Part shown: positions 26,000 to 35,194 of the stretch, piece after piece
Layout: each line of letters starts with the position of its first letter
Numbering within the stretch: the stretch's first letter is position 1
NCBI RefSeq assembly: GCF_006538165.1
Contig: NZ_BDLU01000037.1
Location: 62,001 to 126,000 of the forward strand
Direction: 5' to 3'
Origin: Komagataeibacter diospyri
GTDB lineage: Bacteria; Pseudomonadota; Alphaproteobacteria; Acetobacterales; Acetobacteraceae
Length of the DNA stretch: 64,000 nt
Position numbers and translations under genes: made by a program
Notes under the pieces: generated by a model
Seen by the model: only the letters and a program-made list of their open reading frames with translations
Told to the model about the DNA's origin: nothing
The model's database searches: none

Positions 26000-27363
26000 C
26001 TGCCCACTCGGTTGACGGAAAACAGATGACTTCTTCCCCTTGCAAACCCGCCCCCAAACCGCCGCTGCGCATCGGTATTGCGGGACTGGGCACGGTTGGT
26101 GCCGGCGTTGTAAAACTGCTGCGTGAAAACGCGTCCCTGATCCGTGCCCGCGCGGGCCGCGAACTGGTGGTGACCGCCGTCAGCGCGCGCGACCGCACGC
26201 GTGACCGTGGCATAGACCTGGGCAATGTCGCCTGGTGTGACACGCCCGAGGAACTGGCCACCCACCCCGACGTGGATGTAGTGGCAGAACTGATTGGCGG
26301 GGCTGAAGGCGCTGCGCGCCTGACGGTGACCCGCGCACTGGAAAACCGGCGCCCGGTAGTGACCGCCAACAAGGCGCTGATCGCCATTCACGGTGCCGAA
26401 CTGGCCTGCACGGCGCAGGCAGCTGGCGTGCCATTGATGTTCGAGGCGGCTGTGGCCGGTGGCATTCCCGCCATCAAGACCGTGCGCGAGGGACTGGCAG
26501 CGGACCGGATCCTGAAGATCGGCGGCATCCTGAACGGCACGTGCAACTACATCCTGACCGTCATGCATGAAACCGGGCGGGACTTTGCCGAAATTCTGTC
26601 CGATGCGCAGAAGCTTGGCTATGCCGAGGCCGATCCATCGACCGATGTGGATGGCATCGATACCGCGCACAAGCTGGCAATTCTTGCCGGCCTGGCGTTC
26701 GGTCGGCCCGTGGTGTTTGCCTCCGTCTATATCGAAGGCATCCGCCGCATCGGCGCGCTGGACCTGCAGTTCGCGCGCAGGATGGGTTACCGCATCAAGC
26801 TGCTGGGCATCGCGCGCCAGCATGAAAACGGCATCGAGGCCCGGGTGCATCCCTGCCTTGTGCCGCAGGATGCGCCAATCGCGGAAGTCAATGGCGTCTT
26901 CAACGCCGTGGTGGCGGAAGGGGCCTTTGCCGGCCGCCTGATGCTGGAAGGCCGCGGTGCGGGCGAAGGGCCGACCGCCACCGCCGTATGCGCCGACCTG
27001 ATCGACATAGCCCGTGGCTCCGCCATGCCGGTCTGGGGTTGTGCCGCTGACAGCCTGATGCAGGCCGTAGCCCTGCCCAGCAAGTCGTTTACGGGTGAGT
27101 ACTACCTGCGCCTGAATGTGGAAGACCGCCCCGGCGTGATTGCCGACATAACGGCAGTACTGCGGGACAACGGGGTATCGCTGCGCAGCATGCTCCAGCA
27201 TGCCGATGCGCATGACGTCCGCGCCGATGGTACCCATGCCGTGCCGCTGGTGCTGCTGACGCACAAAACCAGCGAGGCGGCGATGCAGCACGCGCTGCAC
27301 CATATTGCGGAACTGTCCGCCGTACTGGATGAGCCTGCGCTGATCCGTATCGAAGCGGCCTGA
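25996..27363 (+). CDS. hom: homoserine dehydrogenase
   Basis: This 455-residue protein reduces aspartate semialdehyde to homoserine for Thr, Met and Ile synthesis. The NAD(P)-binding motif 'IGIAGLGTVGAGVVKLLREN' lies near residue 28, the catalytic region 'GILNGTCNYILTVMHETG' and 'YAEADPSTDVDGIDTAHKL' in the middle, and an ACT regulatory domain at the C-terminus ('EDRPGVIADITAVLRDNGVS'). Its start overlaps the aminotransferase stop, so the two are coupled. An internal Met 15 codons later is a possible start. A hairpin follows. Confidence 0.96.
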   Translation: MTAHSVDGKQMTSSPCKPAPKPPLRIGIAGLGTVGAGVVKLLRENASLIRARAGRELVVTAVSARDRTRDRGIDLGNVAWCDTPEELATHPDVDVVAELIGGAEGAARLTVTRALENRRPVVTANKALIAIHGAELACTAQAAGVPLMFEAAVAGGIPAIKTVREGLAADRILKIGGILNGTCNYILTVMHETGRDFAEILSDAQKLGYAEADPSTDVDGIDTAHKLAILAGLAFGRPVVFASVYIEGIRRIGALDLQFARRMGYRIKLLGIARQHENGIEARVHPCLVPQDAPIAEVNGVFNAVVAEGAFAGRLMLEGRGAGEGPTATAVCADLIDIARGSAMPVWGCAADSLMQAVALPSKSFTGEYYLRLNVEDRPGVIADITAVLRDNGVSLRSMLQHADAHDVRADGTHAVPLVLLTHKTSEAAMQHALHHIAELSAVLDEPALIRIEAA

Positions 27364-27372
27364 CCGTCGGGC

Positions 27373-27401
27373 GGGGAATGGTTCCGGTCGGACCATTCCC
27401 C
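27373..27401 (+). terminator. hairpin after hom
   Basis: A perfect 10-bp stem GGGGAATGGT/ACCATTCCCC with a 9-base loop lies 10 bases past the hom stop and 40 bases before recJ. There is no T run, so it is a terminator or mRNA-end structure of moderate certainty. Confidence 0.55.
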
Positions 27402-27442
27402 CTGCCTTCCCGTGCGCCGCATACCAACAAGGATCCGTTTTC

Positions 27443-29290
27443 ATGTCCGCTGCCGACCTGCTTGCCCCCTTTCCCGCGTCCCCCGCGCCACAGGAGGAAC
27501 AGGAGCCAGCCGTGCTGGGGGTTACCCGCAGTGTTACGGGCCGCCGGTGGAACTGGCGCGAAGGCGGACAGGCCAGCCATACCGACCGCATGGGCATGGC
27601 CATTGCACAGCAGACCGGGCTACCGGAAATCGTGGGCCGCATGCTGGCCCTGCGCCGTATCGCACCCGAACAGGTTGCAACCTACCTGACACCCACCCTG
27701 CGCGCGCTGATGCCCGATCCGTCCACCTTTACGGATATGGATACGGCGGCTGCCCGTCTGGCCACTGCCATCCGCAATGGAGAAACGGTGGGCCTGTTCG
27801 GGGATTATGACGTGGATGGCGCGTGTTCCACGGCACTCCTGACCGATTTCCTGCGCCGTCAGGGCTGCACGGTGCTGACCCATATTCCTGACCGCATGCG
27901 GGAAGGTTACGGCCCGAACGCACCCGCAATCGCGGCCATGCAGGACCAGGGGGCGACCCTGATCGTCTGCCTGGACTGCGGCACGGCGGCGGTGGAGGTG
28001 CTGGAACACGCAAGCGGGCGCGGTGACGTCATTGTCCTTGACCACCATCAGGTGCAGGGCGCACTGCCGCGCGTGCTGGCCACGGTCAACCCGAACCGGC
28101 CCGACTGCCCTTCGGGACTACACGGCATCTGTGCCGCCGCGGTCACATTCATGACCGTGGTGGCCACAGTGCGCATCCTGCGTCACGACGGGTGGTTCGA
28201 CACCCATACCGACCCGCAGCTTATGGACAGCCTCGACCTCGTCGCGCTGGCGACCGTATGCGACGTCATGCCGTTAAGCGGCCTGAACCGCGCCTTTGTC
28301 ACCCAGGGGCTGAAAGTCATGGCACGACGGCAGCGCACGGGATTGTCCGCACTGCTGGATGCGGCGGGGGCACGTGACCCGCTATCAGCATTTACATGTG
28401 GATTCGCGCTGGGGCCGCGCATCAATGCCGGCGGGCGTATCGCGGATTCCGGTCTGGGGCTGCGCCTGCTGCTGTGCGCGGACGCAGCGGAAGCGCAGGC
28501 ACTGGCCGAGAAGCTGAATTCCGTCAACCATAACCGGCAGGGCGTCGAATCCGGCATCCTTGACCGTGCCATGGAACTGGCGGCCGAACAACGCGCGCAG
28601 GGTCATGCCGTACTGGTGCTGAGCGGCCGGGACTGGCACCCCGGCGTGGTCGGAATCGTGGCCGGACGTATCAAGGAAAAATTCAACCGCCCCGTTCTGG
28701 TGGGTGCGGAAATGGAAGATGGCAGCATAAAAGGCTCCGCCCGGTCCGTTCCGGGGCTGGACCTTGGTGGCGCCATTATCGCGGCACGACAGGCGGGACT
28801 GCTGTCATCGGGGGGGGGACATGCCATGGCGGCGGGCTTCGGCCTGCCAGCGGATGGCATTCCCGCCCTGCAGGAATTCCTTGACCGCCACCTGGCTACC
28901 GCCGCCAGCCTGCCCGATGCCGTGGACCTGACCATCGACGCCGTGGTGAATGTCGCTGCCGCCGATGTGGCCCTGGCGACCGACATGGACCGTCTGGCCC
29001 CCTTTGGCGCGGGCAATGATGAACCCCTGATCGCCCTGCCCCGCGTGCGCGTGGCCTATGCCGAACGGATCGGGCGGGAAGGCAATACCCTGCGCCTGAC
29101 GCTGCAGGGCGAAGGCCGTGGTCCCCGACTGAAGGCGCTGGTGTTCCGCGCCAATGAAAGCCCCCTGGCCCCCGTGCTGGAAGATCGCGACAGCCCGCCG
29201 CTGCATCTGGCGGGATGGCTGCGCGCGGAAAGCTGGAACGGCCGGACATCCGCCACTTTTTTTATCCGCGACGCGGCAATCGCCCAATAA
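27443..29290 (+). CDS. recJ: single-stranded-DNA-specific exonuclease RecJ
   Basis: This 615-residue 5'-3' exonuclease acts in recombination and mismatch repair. The DHH phosphoesterase motifs are visible: 'FGDYDVDGACSTALLTDF', 'LIVCLDCGTAA', 'VIVLDHHQVQG' and, in the DHHA1 domain, 'SSGGGHAMAAGFG'. The C-terminal OB-type region follows. The ATG is preceded by AAGGATC. tRNA-Glu lies 68 bases downstream with its own promoter. Confidence 0.95.
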   Translation: MSAADLLAPFPASPAPQEEQEPAVLGVTRSVTGRRWNWREGGQASHTDRMGMAIAQQTGLPEIVGRMLALRRIAPEQVATYLTPTLRALMPDPSTFTDMDTAAARLATAIRNGETVGLFGDYDVDGACSTALLTDFLRRQGCTVLTHIPDRMREGYGPNAPAIAAMQDQGATLIVCLDCGTAAVEVLEHASGRGDVIVLDHHQVQGALPRVLATVNPNRPDCPSGLHGICAAAVTFMTVVATVRILRHDGWFDTHTDPQLMDSLDLVALATVCDVMPLSGLNRAFVTQGLKVMARRQRTGLSALLDAAGARDPLSAFTCGFALGPRINAGGRIADSGLGLRLLLCADAAEAQALAEKLNSVNHNRQGVESGILDRAMELAAEQRAQGHAVLVLSGRDWHPGVVGIVAGRIKEKFNRPVLVGAEMEDGSIKGSARSVPGLDLGGAIIAARQAGLLSSGGGHAMAAGFGLPADGIPALQEFLDRHLATAASLPDAVDLTIDAVVNVAAADVALATDMDRLAPFGAGNDEPLIALPRVRVAYAERIGREGNTLRLTLQGEGRGPRLKALVFRANESPLAPVLEDRDSPPLHLAGWLRAESWNGRTSATFFIRDAAIAQ

Positions 29291-29314
29291 TTTCAATATT
29301 TTTGAATCAGGGGG

Positions 29315-29342
29315 TTGACCCCACCCCCGTGTCGGGATACTT
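29315..29342 (+). promoter_or_regulatory. predicted promoter of tRNA-Glu
   Basis: TTGACC at 29315 and ATACTT at 29337 are separated by 16 bases and end 16 bases before the tRNA. They lie in the gap after recJ. Confidence 0.5.
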
Positions 29343-29358
29343 ACCGCTCACGCCTTTA

Positions 29359-29434
29359 GTCCCGTTCGTCTAGAGGCCTAGGACACCGCCCTTTCACGGC
29401 GGCAACACGGGTTCGAATCCCGTACGGGACGCCA
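29359..29434 (+). tRNA. tRNA-Glu (TTC)
   Basis: The acceptor stem GTCCCGT/ACGGGAC, discriminator G and an encoded CCA frame the 76-base gene. The anticodon stem CCGCC/GGCGG holds loop CTTTCAC, giving anticodon TTC. The T loop is GGTTCGAATCC. Confidence 0.98.
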
Positions 29435-29580
29435 GCTACTTTGTCGCAGTCTTTTGCGAATGTAAGCTGATTACAGGCACTTTCCAGATTGCCGCTTTAT
29501 TTTAATTTGTATCCTGCGGGCTTCGTTGCCCGGGTTACAGCGGATAGGCTGGCACGCCTATGGCCATAAAGGCAGTTTGA

Positions 29581-29700
29581 AAACAAAACTTATTGTAAAA
29601 AATTTTGACGCCGCCCTTGCCAAAACAAGACTGCATTCCATGAAGCTTCTGACAAAGCTTCACCAAACAACTTCCTTTAATTACAGGAAGTTTCCCGGTT
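29581..29700 (+). repeat. dispersed hairpin repeat, degenerate copy B
   Basis: This covers most of the 300-base gap between tRNA-Glu and eutC. AAAAAATTTTGACGCCGCCC is followed by a broken second arm (GACTGCATTCC) and then by an intact second hairpin (GAAGCTTCTGACAAAGCTTC) and a third (CTTCCTTTAATTACAGGAAG). The order matches copy E at 49.5 kb. I see no gene in this gap. Confidence 0.65.
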
Positions 29701-29734
29701 TGACTTTCCAACCAGCCTCTCAGCGACCGTTTTT

Positions 29735-30505
29735 TTACTGGTCTGTTCTATCCAATAACATTTTCTGCCCATCCGGTCGGACTGTCTGTTCAATAGTACA
29801 GGTTTCGTCTTTGAGATTGACGCCACTGTAATTGCGCATTCGCGCCATCTTCAGCAACCATACCAGACTGCTTGCTGCCGTCATGGCGGATAACCCGCCA
29901 TGACCATGGATATTGGAAATGCAGTTCCGTCCTGAATCCCGCATCCCGACCTTCGGGTTCCATGTCATGTACAGACTCATGCTTTCGGCACAGCGCAGGC
30001 CGGGACGCTCCCCGATCATCATCACCACGCACCGCGCACCCAGGCAGGTCGCGATTTCATCGCCCAACGCCACCCGCGCCCTTTGCGCCACAACCAGCGG
30101 GGCGATACACCAGTCCGCCAGCAAGGGTATTACCGCTGCCAGTACTGCAGGCCCCTGCTGCTGCGCCGCGAGAGCCGACAGTCCATCGGCAATGACAAAC
30201 ACGATATCATACCGCCCATGTGGCAGGCTTTCCCGACTGGTGTCGGACAACTGTCGCCCAAGGTCGGGACGCCTGACGTATTCATCACGGTCCCCAGCCC
30301 TGCTTTCAACCTCGATATGAGGCAGCGACAGGTTCAGTTGGTTGATATCCAGCGTGATGGAGACAGCATGACGCGCACGGACATGGGCGTACTGGAATTC
30401 CCGTACCGCCGCGCCGGAAATCGTGTTGCCCGCACGGGCAAGGCCGATGCGCGCCGAAGTCCGTGCCTGCAATGCCTGCCAGGAAATGGGACGATCATCA
30501 GTCAT
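29735..30505 (-). CDS. eutC: ethanolamine ammonia-lyase small subunit
   Basis: This 256-residue protein is the small subunit of the adenosylcobalamin-dependent enzyme that splits ethanolamine to acetaldehyde and ammonia. The start 'SWQALQARTSARIGLARAGN', 'IVFVIADGLSALAAQQQG', 'CVVMMIGERPGLRCAESMSL' and 'RNCISNIHGHGGLSAMTAA' match EutC throughout. It overlaps eutB by 8 bases. The C-terminus ends in a short divergent tail. No reactivating factor EutA and no shell proteins are nearby. Confidence 0.96.
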   Translation of the reverse strand: MTDDRPISWQALQARTSARIGLARAGNTISGAAVREFQYAHVRARHAVSITLDINQLNLSLPHIEVESRAGDRDEYVRRPDLGRQLSDTSRESLPHGRYDIVFVIADGLSALAAQQQGPAVLAAVIPLLADWCIAPLVVAQRARVALGDEIATCLGARCVVMMIGERPGLRCAESMSLYMTWNPKVGMRDSGRNCISNIHGHGGLSAMTAASSLVWLLKMARMRNYSGVNLKDETCTIEQTVRPDGQKMLLDRTDQ

Positions 30506-31880
30506 TACAGGGTATTATCCCGGAAAAAATGCTGGGGGAATTGACGCGTATCCGACCCTTTGCATCAACCATTTCACGCGCAACCAGCCACTCTTCAAAC
30601 TCCGGCGCCGCCCGCACGCCAAACAGCGAACGCAGGGTCTGGATATCGTGGTAGGACAGGCTCTGGTAATTCAGCATGATGTCATCACTGCCGGGTACGG
30701 CGATAAGGAAATTGATGCCTGCGGTGCATAACAGCATCATCAGGTTGTCCATGTCGTCCTGATCCACTTCCGCATGATTGGTGTAACAGACGTCACACCC
30801 CATCGGCAGCCCCATGAGCTTCCCGCAGAAATGGTCTTCCAGCCCCGCCCGGATGATCTGTTTGCCATCGTACAGATATTCCGGGCCGATGAAGCCGACC
30901 ACCGTATTGACCAGCAGTGGCGAGAAAGCCCGCGCCACGGCATAGGCCCGTACCTCCGCCGTCTGCTGGTCCATGCCATGATGGGCGTCGGCCGACAGGG
31001 CCGACCCCTGTCCCGTTTCGAAATACATGGTATTCGTGCCCAGCGTTCCCCGCCCCAGCGACTGGCTGGCCATATACGCTTCCGACAGTACTGACAGGGA
31101 AATGCCAAAGCCGGCATTCGCCTCCTGTGTGCCCGATATGGACTGGAACACGAGGTCCACCGGCGCATTCCGCTCCATAAGCTGGAGTGTATTGGTCACA
31201 TGCGTCAGCAGGCAGGTCTGTATGGGAATGTCATACCGCACCCGCACATCTTCAAGCATATGCAGGATGTCACTGGCATTGGCCATGTTGTCTGATGCGG
31301 GGTTTATGCCGACCACGGCATCACCCACCCCCAGCAGCAGGCCATCCAGCATGGATGCGGCAATGCCCGGCAGGCTGTCCACCGGGTGATTGGGCTGCAG
31401 CCGCGATCCCATGCATCCCGGCAGGCCCTGCGTGTTGCGAAAGGCCGTACGGACCGTAATCTTGCGCGCAACCGCCACCAGATCCTGGTTGCGCATGAGC
31501 TTGCTGACCGCCGCAACCATTTCCGCCGTCAGTCCCGGCGCAAGCGCCGCAAGGGTCGCGCCGTCAGTTTCGTGATCCAGCAGCCAGTCGCGCAGGTCCC
31601 CCACCGTCATATGCGCGACGGGGGCAAAGGCCGCGGCATCATGACTGTCAATAATCAGCCGCGTGACTTCATCCGTCTCGTACGGGACAGGAACCTCGTT
31701 CAGAAAGGTCCGGAGCGGAATGTTCGCCAGCGCTTCACGCGCACCGATGCGCTGCAGGGGATCAGGTGCCGCAACCCCTGCCAGTTCATCACCGCTGCGA
31801 TAGGGTGAAGCATAGGCAAGCACCTGTTTCAGGGAGGAAAAGCAGAATTTCTCCCCCCCCAGAAAAGCATGATATGACAC
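30498..31880 (-). CDS. eutB: ethanolamine ammonia-lyase large subunit
   Basis: This 460-residue catalytic TIM-barrel subunit binds ethanolamine and cobalamin together with EutC. Diagnostic stretches include 'KLMRNQDLVAVARKITVRT', 'NHPVDSLPGIAASMLDGLLL', 'VNTVVGFIGPEYLYDGKQII' and 'GCDVCYTNHAEVDQDDMDNL'. The start is a GTG at 31880 preceded by GGGAAGG. It directly follows the AraC-type regulator gene (61-base gap), so the regulator and eutBC are probably one transcript. Confidence 0.96.
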   Translation of the reverse strand: MSYHAFLGGEKFCFSSLKQVLAYASPYRSGDELAGVAAPDPLQRIGAREALANIPLRTFLNEVPVPYETDEVTRLIIDSHDAAAFAPVAHMTVGDLRDWLLDHETDGATLAALAPGLTAEMVAAVSKLMRNQDLVAVARKITVRTAFRNTQGLPGCMGSRLQPNHPVDSLPGIAASMLDGLLLGVGDAVVGINPASDNMANASDILHMLEDVRVRYDIPIQTCLLTHVTNTLQLMERNAPVDLVFQSISGTQEANAGFGISLSVLSEAYMASQSLGRGTLGTNTMYFETGQGSALSADAHHGMDQQTAEVRAYAVARAFSPLLVNTVVGFIGPEYLYDGKQIIRAGLEDHFCGKLMGLPMGCDVCYTNHAEVDQDDMDNLMMLLCTAGINFLIAVPGSDDIMLNYQSLSYHDIQTLRSLFGVRAAPEFEEWLVAREMVDAKGRIRVNSPSIFSGIIPCND

Positions 31881-31941
31881 AGTACAATAGCCTTCCCAAC
31901 GGGAGGTAGTTCATCCACGGCTGAATTATAAACGTCTGTTT

Positions 31942-33045
31942 TCAGATATCTTGACCGACAGGCACAAAGACTTGACCTGACTGCCGCGCCGCGCGGTACA
32001 GGCGTGGCGATACCCCGGTCCATTTGCGGAATGCGCGACTGAAAGCGCTGATTTCCGAATATCCCAGCAGTAACGCGATTTCGCCAACAGGCATCATGGG
32101 ACGGGCAAGGTATTCGCGGGCCATTTCCTGCCGGGTCCGTTCCACCAGGGCGGAAAATGTGATGCCCATTGCATCCAGACGACGCTGCAGGGTCCAGCGC
32201 GGCATGCGCAGCGTTTCCGCCATCTGCGACAGGGCTGGCACGCCATTGCCCATGGAATACCGGATTTCGGTGCGGATACGCAACAGCAGCGGATCCATGG
32301 CGGGCGGCGCCTGCTGGCGCATGTCGGCAGATGACAGTGCTGTCAGGCTACACCGCAGCACATCAAGCAGCCGCACATTTCCCTGCGGCATGGCGCAGCC
32401 CATTTCCGCCCTGTCAAACACGACCGCATTGACGCCCATGCCAAAATGCACCGGCGCGCCAAAGGCATTATCGTATTCGCCCGGCGCGGCAATGCGGCGA
32501 TGTTCCAGCCAGATGGCCCGTGGCACCCAGTATTGCCCCAGCACATGGCGGAATATGTTACAGAACATACCCATGGTCAGTTCCGCATCCTGCTCACGCC
32601 CGATGATGCCACCCGTCATGATCCGGTATTCCAGCCGCGCGCATCCATCATCCTGATAGACAAGGCGGGTAATGGTACCGCCCTGATGATACGGAAACAG
32701 TTCAGCCACATTTTCCACCGCATTGCCCAACGTGGGGGACGCCATGGCGATAAAACCGATCAGGCCCAGCATGTCCGGGGTAAAATGCCGGCCATATGAC
32801 AGGCCCACCCCTGCATGCCCGCTCTGCCGGGTGGTTTCCTCAAACAGAAGGCAGTATCCGGCAAGGTCGAGCAAGGCCGTCTGCGACAGGCCCGGATCAA
32901 GCCGCAGCCCGGCAGACAGGGCCACGCGATCAGGATCGCAGCCCTGTTCACGAATGAACTGGTATGCCCCTGTAGCAGCGGCGGCAAGCACGTGCGGCTG
33001 CCTGATCGCGCCATCTGCCGGGCCAGGTATATCGCCAGACAGCAT
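31942..33045 (-). CDS. AraC-family transcriptional regulator of the ethanolamine cluster
   Basis: This 367-residue protein has an N-terminal effector domain of the arabinose-binding/OruR type (from 'YQFIREQGCDPDRVALSAGL') and a C-terminal double HTH ('LSQMAETLRMPRWTLQRRLD' and 'VGEIALLLGYSEISAFSRAF', then the AraC signature 'FRKWTGVSPRLYRAAR'). It is likely to activate eutBC and the permease in response to ethanolamine. The ATG is preceded by GGGGAAGGGA. The 12-base direct repeats at 33090 and 33168, just upstream, are candidate binding sites. Confidence 0.88.
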   Translation of the reverse strand: MLSGDIPGPADGAIRQPHVLAAAATGAYQFIREQGCDPDRVALSAGLRLDPGLSQTALLDLAGYCLLFEETTRQSGHAGVGLSYGRHFTPDMLGLIGFIAMASPTLGNAVENVAELFPYHQGGTITRLVYQDDGCARLEYRIMTGGIIGREQDAELTMGMFCNIFRHVLGQYWVPRAIWLEHRRIAAPGEYDNAFGAPVHFGMGVNAVVFDRAEMGCAMPQGNVRLLDVLRCSLTALSSADMRQQAPPAMDPLLLRIRTEIRYSMGNGVPALSQMAETLRMPRWTLQRRLDAMGITFSALVERTRQEMAREYLARPMMPVGEIALLLGYSEISAFSRAFRKWTGVSPRLYRAARQSGQVFVPVGQDI

Positions 33046-33089
33046 CGTCCCTTCCCCACATCCTGAAGCGACTGCCAGTTTTCATGTTT

Positions 33090-33179
33090 TGACGATCTGG
33101 AACAAGCCTAAACGCCATGATGCCAGAATTATGTAGGGCATGTCGTCAGTGCCCCCCATGCCAGCAATGACGATCTGGA
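33090..33179. promoter_or_regulatory. two direct repeats, candidate AraC-regulator sites
   Basis: TGACGATCTGGA occurs exactly at 33090-33101 and 33168-33179, in the same orientation, 78 bases start to start, in the gap between the AraC gene and the permease. Direct repeats of this length suit an AraC-type regulator. Confidence 0.5.
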
Positions 33180-33234
33180 CGGAAGTCATTTTACTATACT
33201 TCAATTCCCGTCGCAAAAGCTGCGCGATGGTGAA

Positions 33235-33252
33235 TTCCTTAATATTAAGGAA
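33235..33252. promoter_or_regulatory. 18-base perfect palindrome
   Basis: TTCCTTAATATTAAGGAA lies between the AraC gene and the permease stop, about 190 bases upstream of the AraC start. It may be an operator or part of an AT-rich promoter. Confidence 0.4.
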
Positions 33253-33334
33253 CAAGACACTTAGTATTGACACAAGCGCGCACCGAAAAACCAGATACAC
33301 GCGACCGGACAGCACCTGCCGGTCAGCCCCCCCC

Positions 33335-34729
33335 TCAGGCTTCAGCCCTGCGGCTGATCAGATAAACCGTAAGCCCCATGACCATGAACACGACGTAGAT
33401 GCCAAAAATGGCCAGATGACTGGCTGCCATGCCTACCAGTGCACAGGACGCCGCGACAAAGGCAAACACGGGCACCACAGGATAACCCGGCACGGACCAT
33501 GGCCGCACCCGTTCCGGCTGCCTATGCCGCAGCCGGAACAGGCTGGCCATGGCAAACAGGTACATGGTCAGCGCACCGAATACCGATATGGTCACGATAT
33601 TGGCGGTCAGCGGCTGGCCACCGATGGTAATATACCGGTCACCATAGATGGCCAGCATCCCCACGATCCCGCCAGCCAGCGTTGCGGCCCACGGCGTCCC
33701 GAACCGGGGATGCAGACGCCCCAGCACCACAGGCAGGTAGCCTTCACGCGCCATGGCATAGATCTGGCGCGAATACCCCATGATGATCCCATGGAAAGAC
33801 GCCACAAGACCGAACAGCCCAAGCCACACCAGCATATGCACATAACCGCTGCGGGGGCCGACCACGCTCAGCATGGCCTGTGGCAGCGGGTCGTTCAGGC
33901 TGGCCAGGGTCTTCCAGTCACCCACGCCGCCTGCAAGGATCATGATGCCAAACGCCAGAACCATCAGGGTCATGATCCCGGCGATGTAGGCCACCGGAAT
34001 GGTCCGGTGCGGGGTGTGCGCTTCTTCCGCTGTCATGGCCACCCCTTCAATCGCAAGGAAAAACCATATGGCGAAGGGAACCGCCGCCAGAATGCCGCCA
34101 ACGGCATGCAGGCTGAACGTATCGGACCCGGCCCAGCCATCATGGACGAAATTCGCCCACGAAAAACCGGGCATCACCACAATCATGAACACAAGAAGCT
34201 CGGCAATGGCCGCTATGGTAATGACCAGTTCAAATGTGGCCGCAATATTCACACCGAATATATTCAGCGCCATGAACACTACATAGGCGCCAGTCGCGGC
34301 TGTCGATGCGCTGACATCGGGATACTGCACATGCAGATAGGCCCCGATCGCCAGCGCGATGGCGGGGGGCGCAAAGACAAATTCCATGATCGACGCAAAG
34401 CCCGTAAGGAATGCCGGTACGGGACCATAAGCCGCCAGAACATACGCAAACGGACCGCCTGCCTTCGGTATGGAAGTGGTCAGTTCGGTATAGGAAAAAA
34501 TCAACGCCGCATACATGAGCGCAACCATGAACGTGGTGACAAGGAAACCCAGCGTGCCCGCCGTGGCCCACCCGTAACTCCACCCGAAATATTCCCCCGA
34601 AATCACCAGACCTACGGCAATGCCCCATAGATGAAAGACCCCGAACCGGCGCTGGAGCGCGGGCGCGGGGCCATCTGCATCATGCGGCGGAGTCAGCGGG
34701 GCGGCAGCAGTCACGGAAGGTCGGGTCAT
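33335..34729 (-). CDS. eat: ethanolamine permease, APC superfamily
   Basis: This 464-residue protein has about 12 membrane helices. 'RRFGVFHLWGIAVGLVISGEYFGWSYGWA' is the family start, shown here by its first part RRFGVFHLWGIAVGLVISGE. 'FAIWFFLAIEGVAMTAEEA' is another match to Eat-type ethanolamine permeases. It imports ethanolamine for the ammonia-lyase encoded downstream. The ATG at 34729 is preferred to the TTG 9 bases upstream. About 290 bases separate it from the AraC gene, so it may have its own promoter. Confidence 0.88.
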   Translation of the reverse strand: MTRPSVTAAAPLTPPHDADGPAPALQRRFGVFHLWGIAVGLVISGEYFGWSYGWATAGTLGFLVTTFMVALMYAALIFSYTELTTSIPKAGGPFAYVLAAYGPVPAFLTGFASIMEFVFAPPAIALAIGAYLHVQYPDVSASTAATGAYVVFMALNIFGVNIAATFELVITIAAIAELLVFMIVVMPGFSWANFVHDGWAGSDTFSLHAVGGILAAVPFAIWFFLAIEGVAMTAEEAHTPHRTIPVAYIAGIMTLMVLAFGIMILAGGVGDWKTLASLNDPLPQAMLSVVGPRSGYVHMLVWLGLFGLVASFHGIIMGYSRQIYAMAREGYLPVVLGRLHPRFGTPWAATLAGGIVGMLAIYGDRYITIGGQPLTANIVTISVFGALTMYLFAMASLFRLRHRQPERVRPWSVPGYPVVPVFAFVAASCALVGMAASHLAIFGIYVVFMVMGLTVYLISRRAEA

Positions 34730-35194
34730 TGTCCACAACAGATCTTAGGATGGCCTGTACAGGCAACACGCATGATGAATGCCCCCGCTTAACACGAAGC
34801 CCGGACTGGCTTCCATCACCACGATAGACCGCTCCACCGGCAACATTCTTGACCCCTTGAAACATTTTCTTGACCTGGAAAAACGTCTTACTTCAACCTT
34901 AAGGACCGCATCATCCCATTCTAATGGTGAAAATCCTGTTTCAGGCCGCCGCCCCATGAAACATCCCATGAATGATCAAAAATTCCGGTCGCCTGTCGGC
35001 AGGGTCATGGCAGGCATTGCATCATCAATTACGGGATACCCCCTTATTTGCCGGGGATATCAGGCATCCATTGCGCCATCGACAGAGAGCCCGACACAAC
35101 GTGGCCCGCATGGCTGATGGACGACGCGCCCCTATCCCACCGGCGTGATGAGATATGGCATAGTGCGACCACCACCCAAGGAGGGAACAGGCTT
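34730..35194. other. 465-base region with no recognised gene
   Basis: It lies between the start of the ethanolamine permease (minus) and a small protein gene (plus). Short ORFs here lack protein-like composition. It must hold the permease promoter and that of the small gene, but I see no clear operator. AAGGAGGGA at its right end is the ribosome-binding site of the next gene. Confidence 0.4.

Noticed and set aside
33140-34630. 496-residue plus-strand ORF opposite the ethanolamine permease
   Set aside because: It is rich in His, Gln, Arg and Gly with no hydrophobic pattern, as expected for the antisense of a GC-rich membrane-protein gene; the minus strand encodes a clear APC permease.
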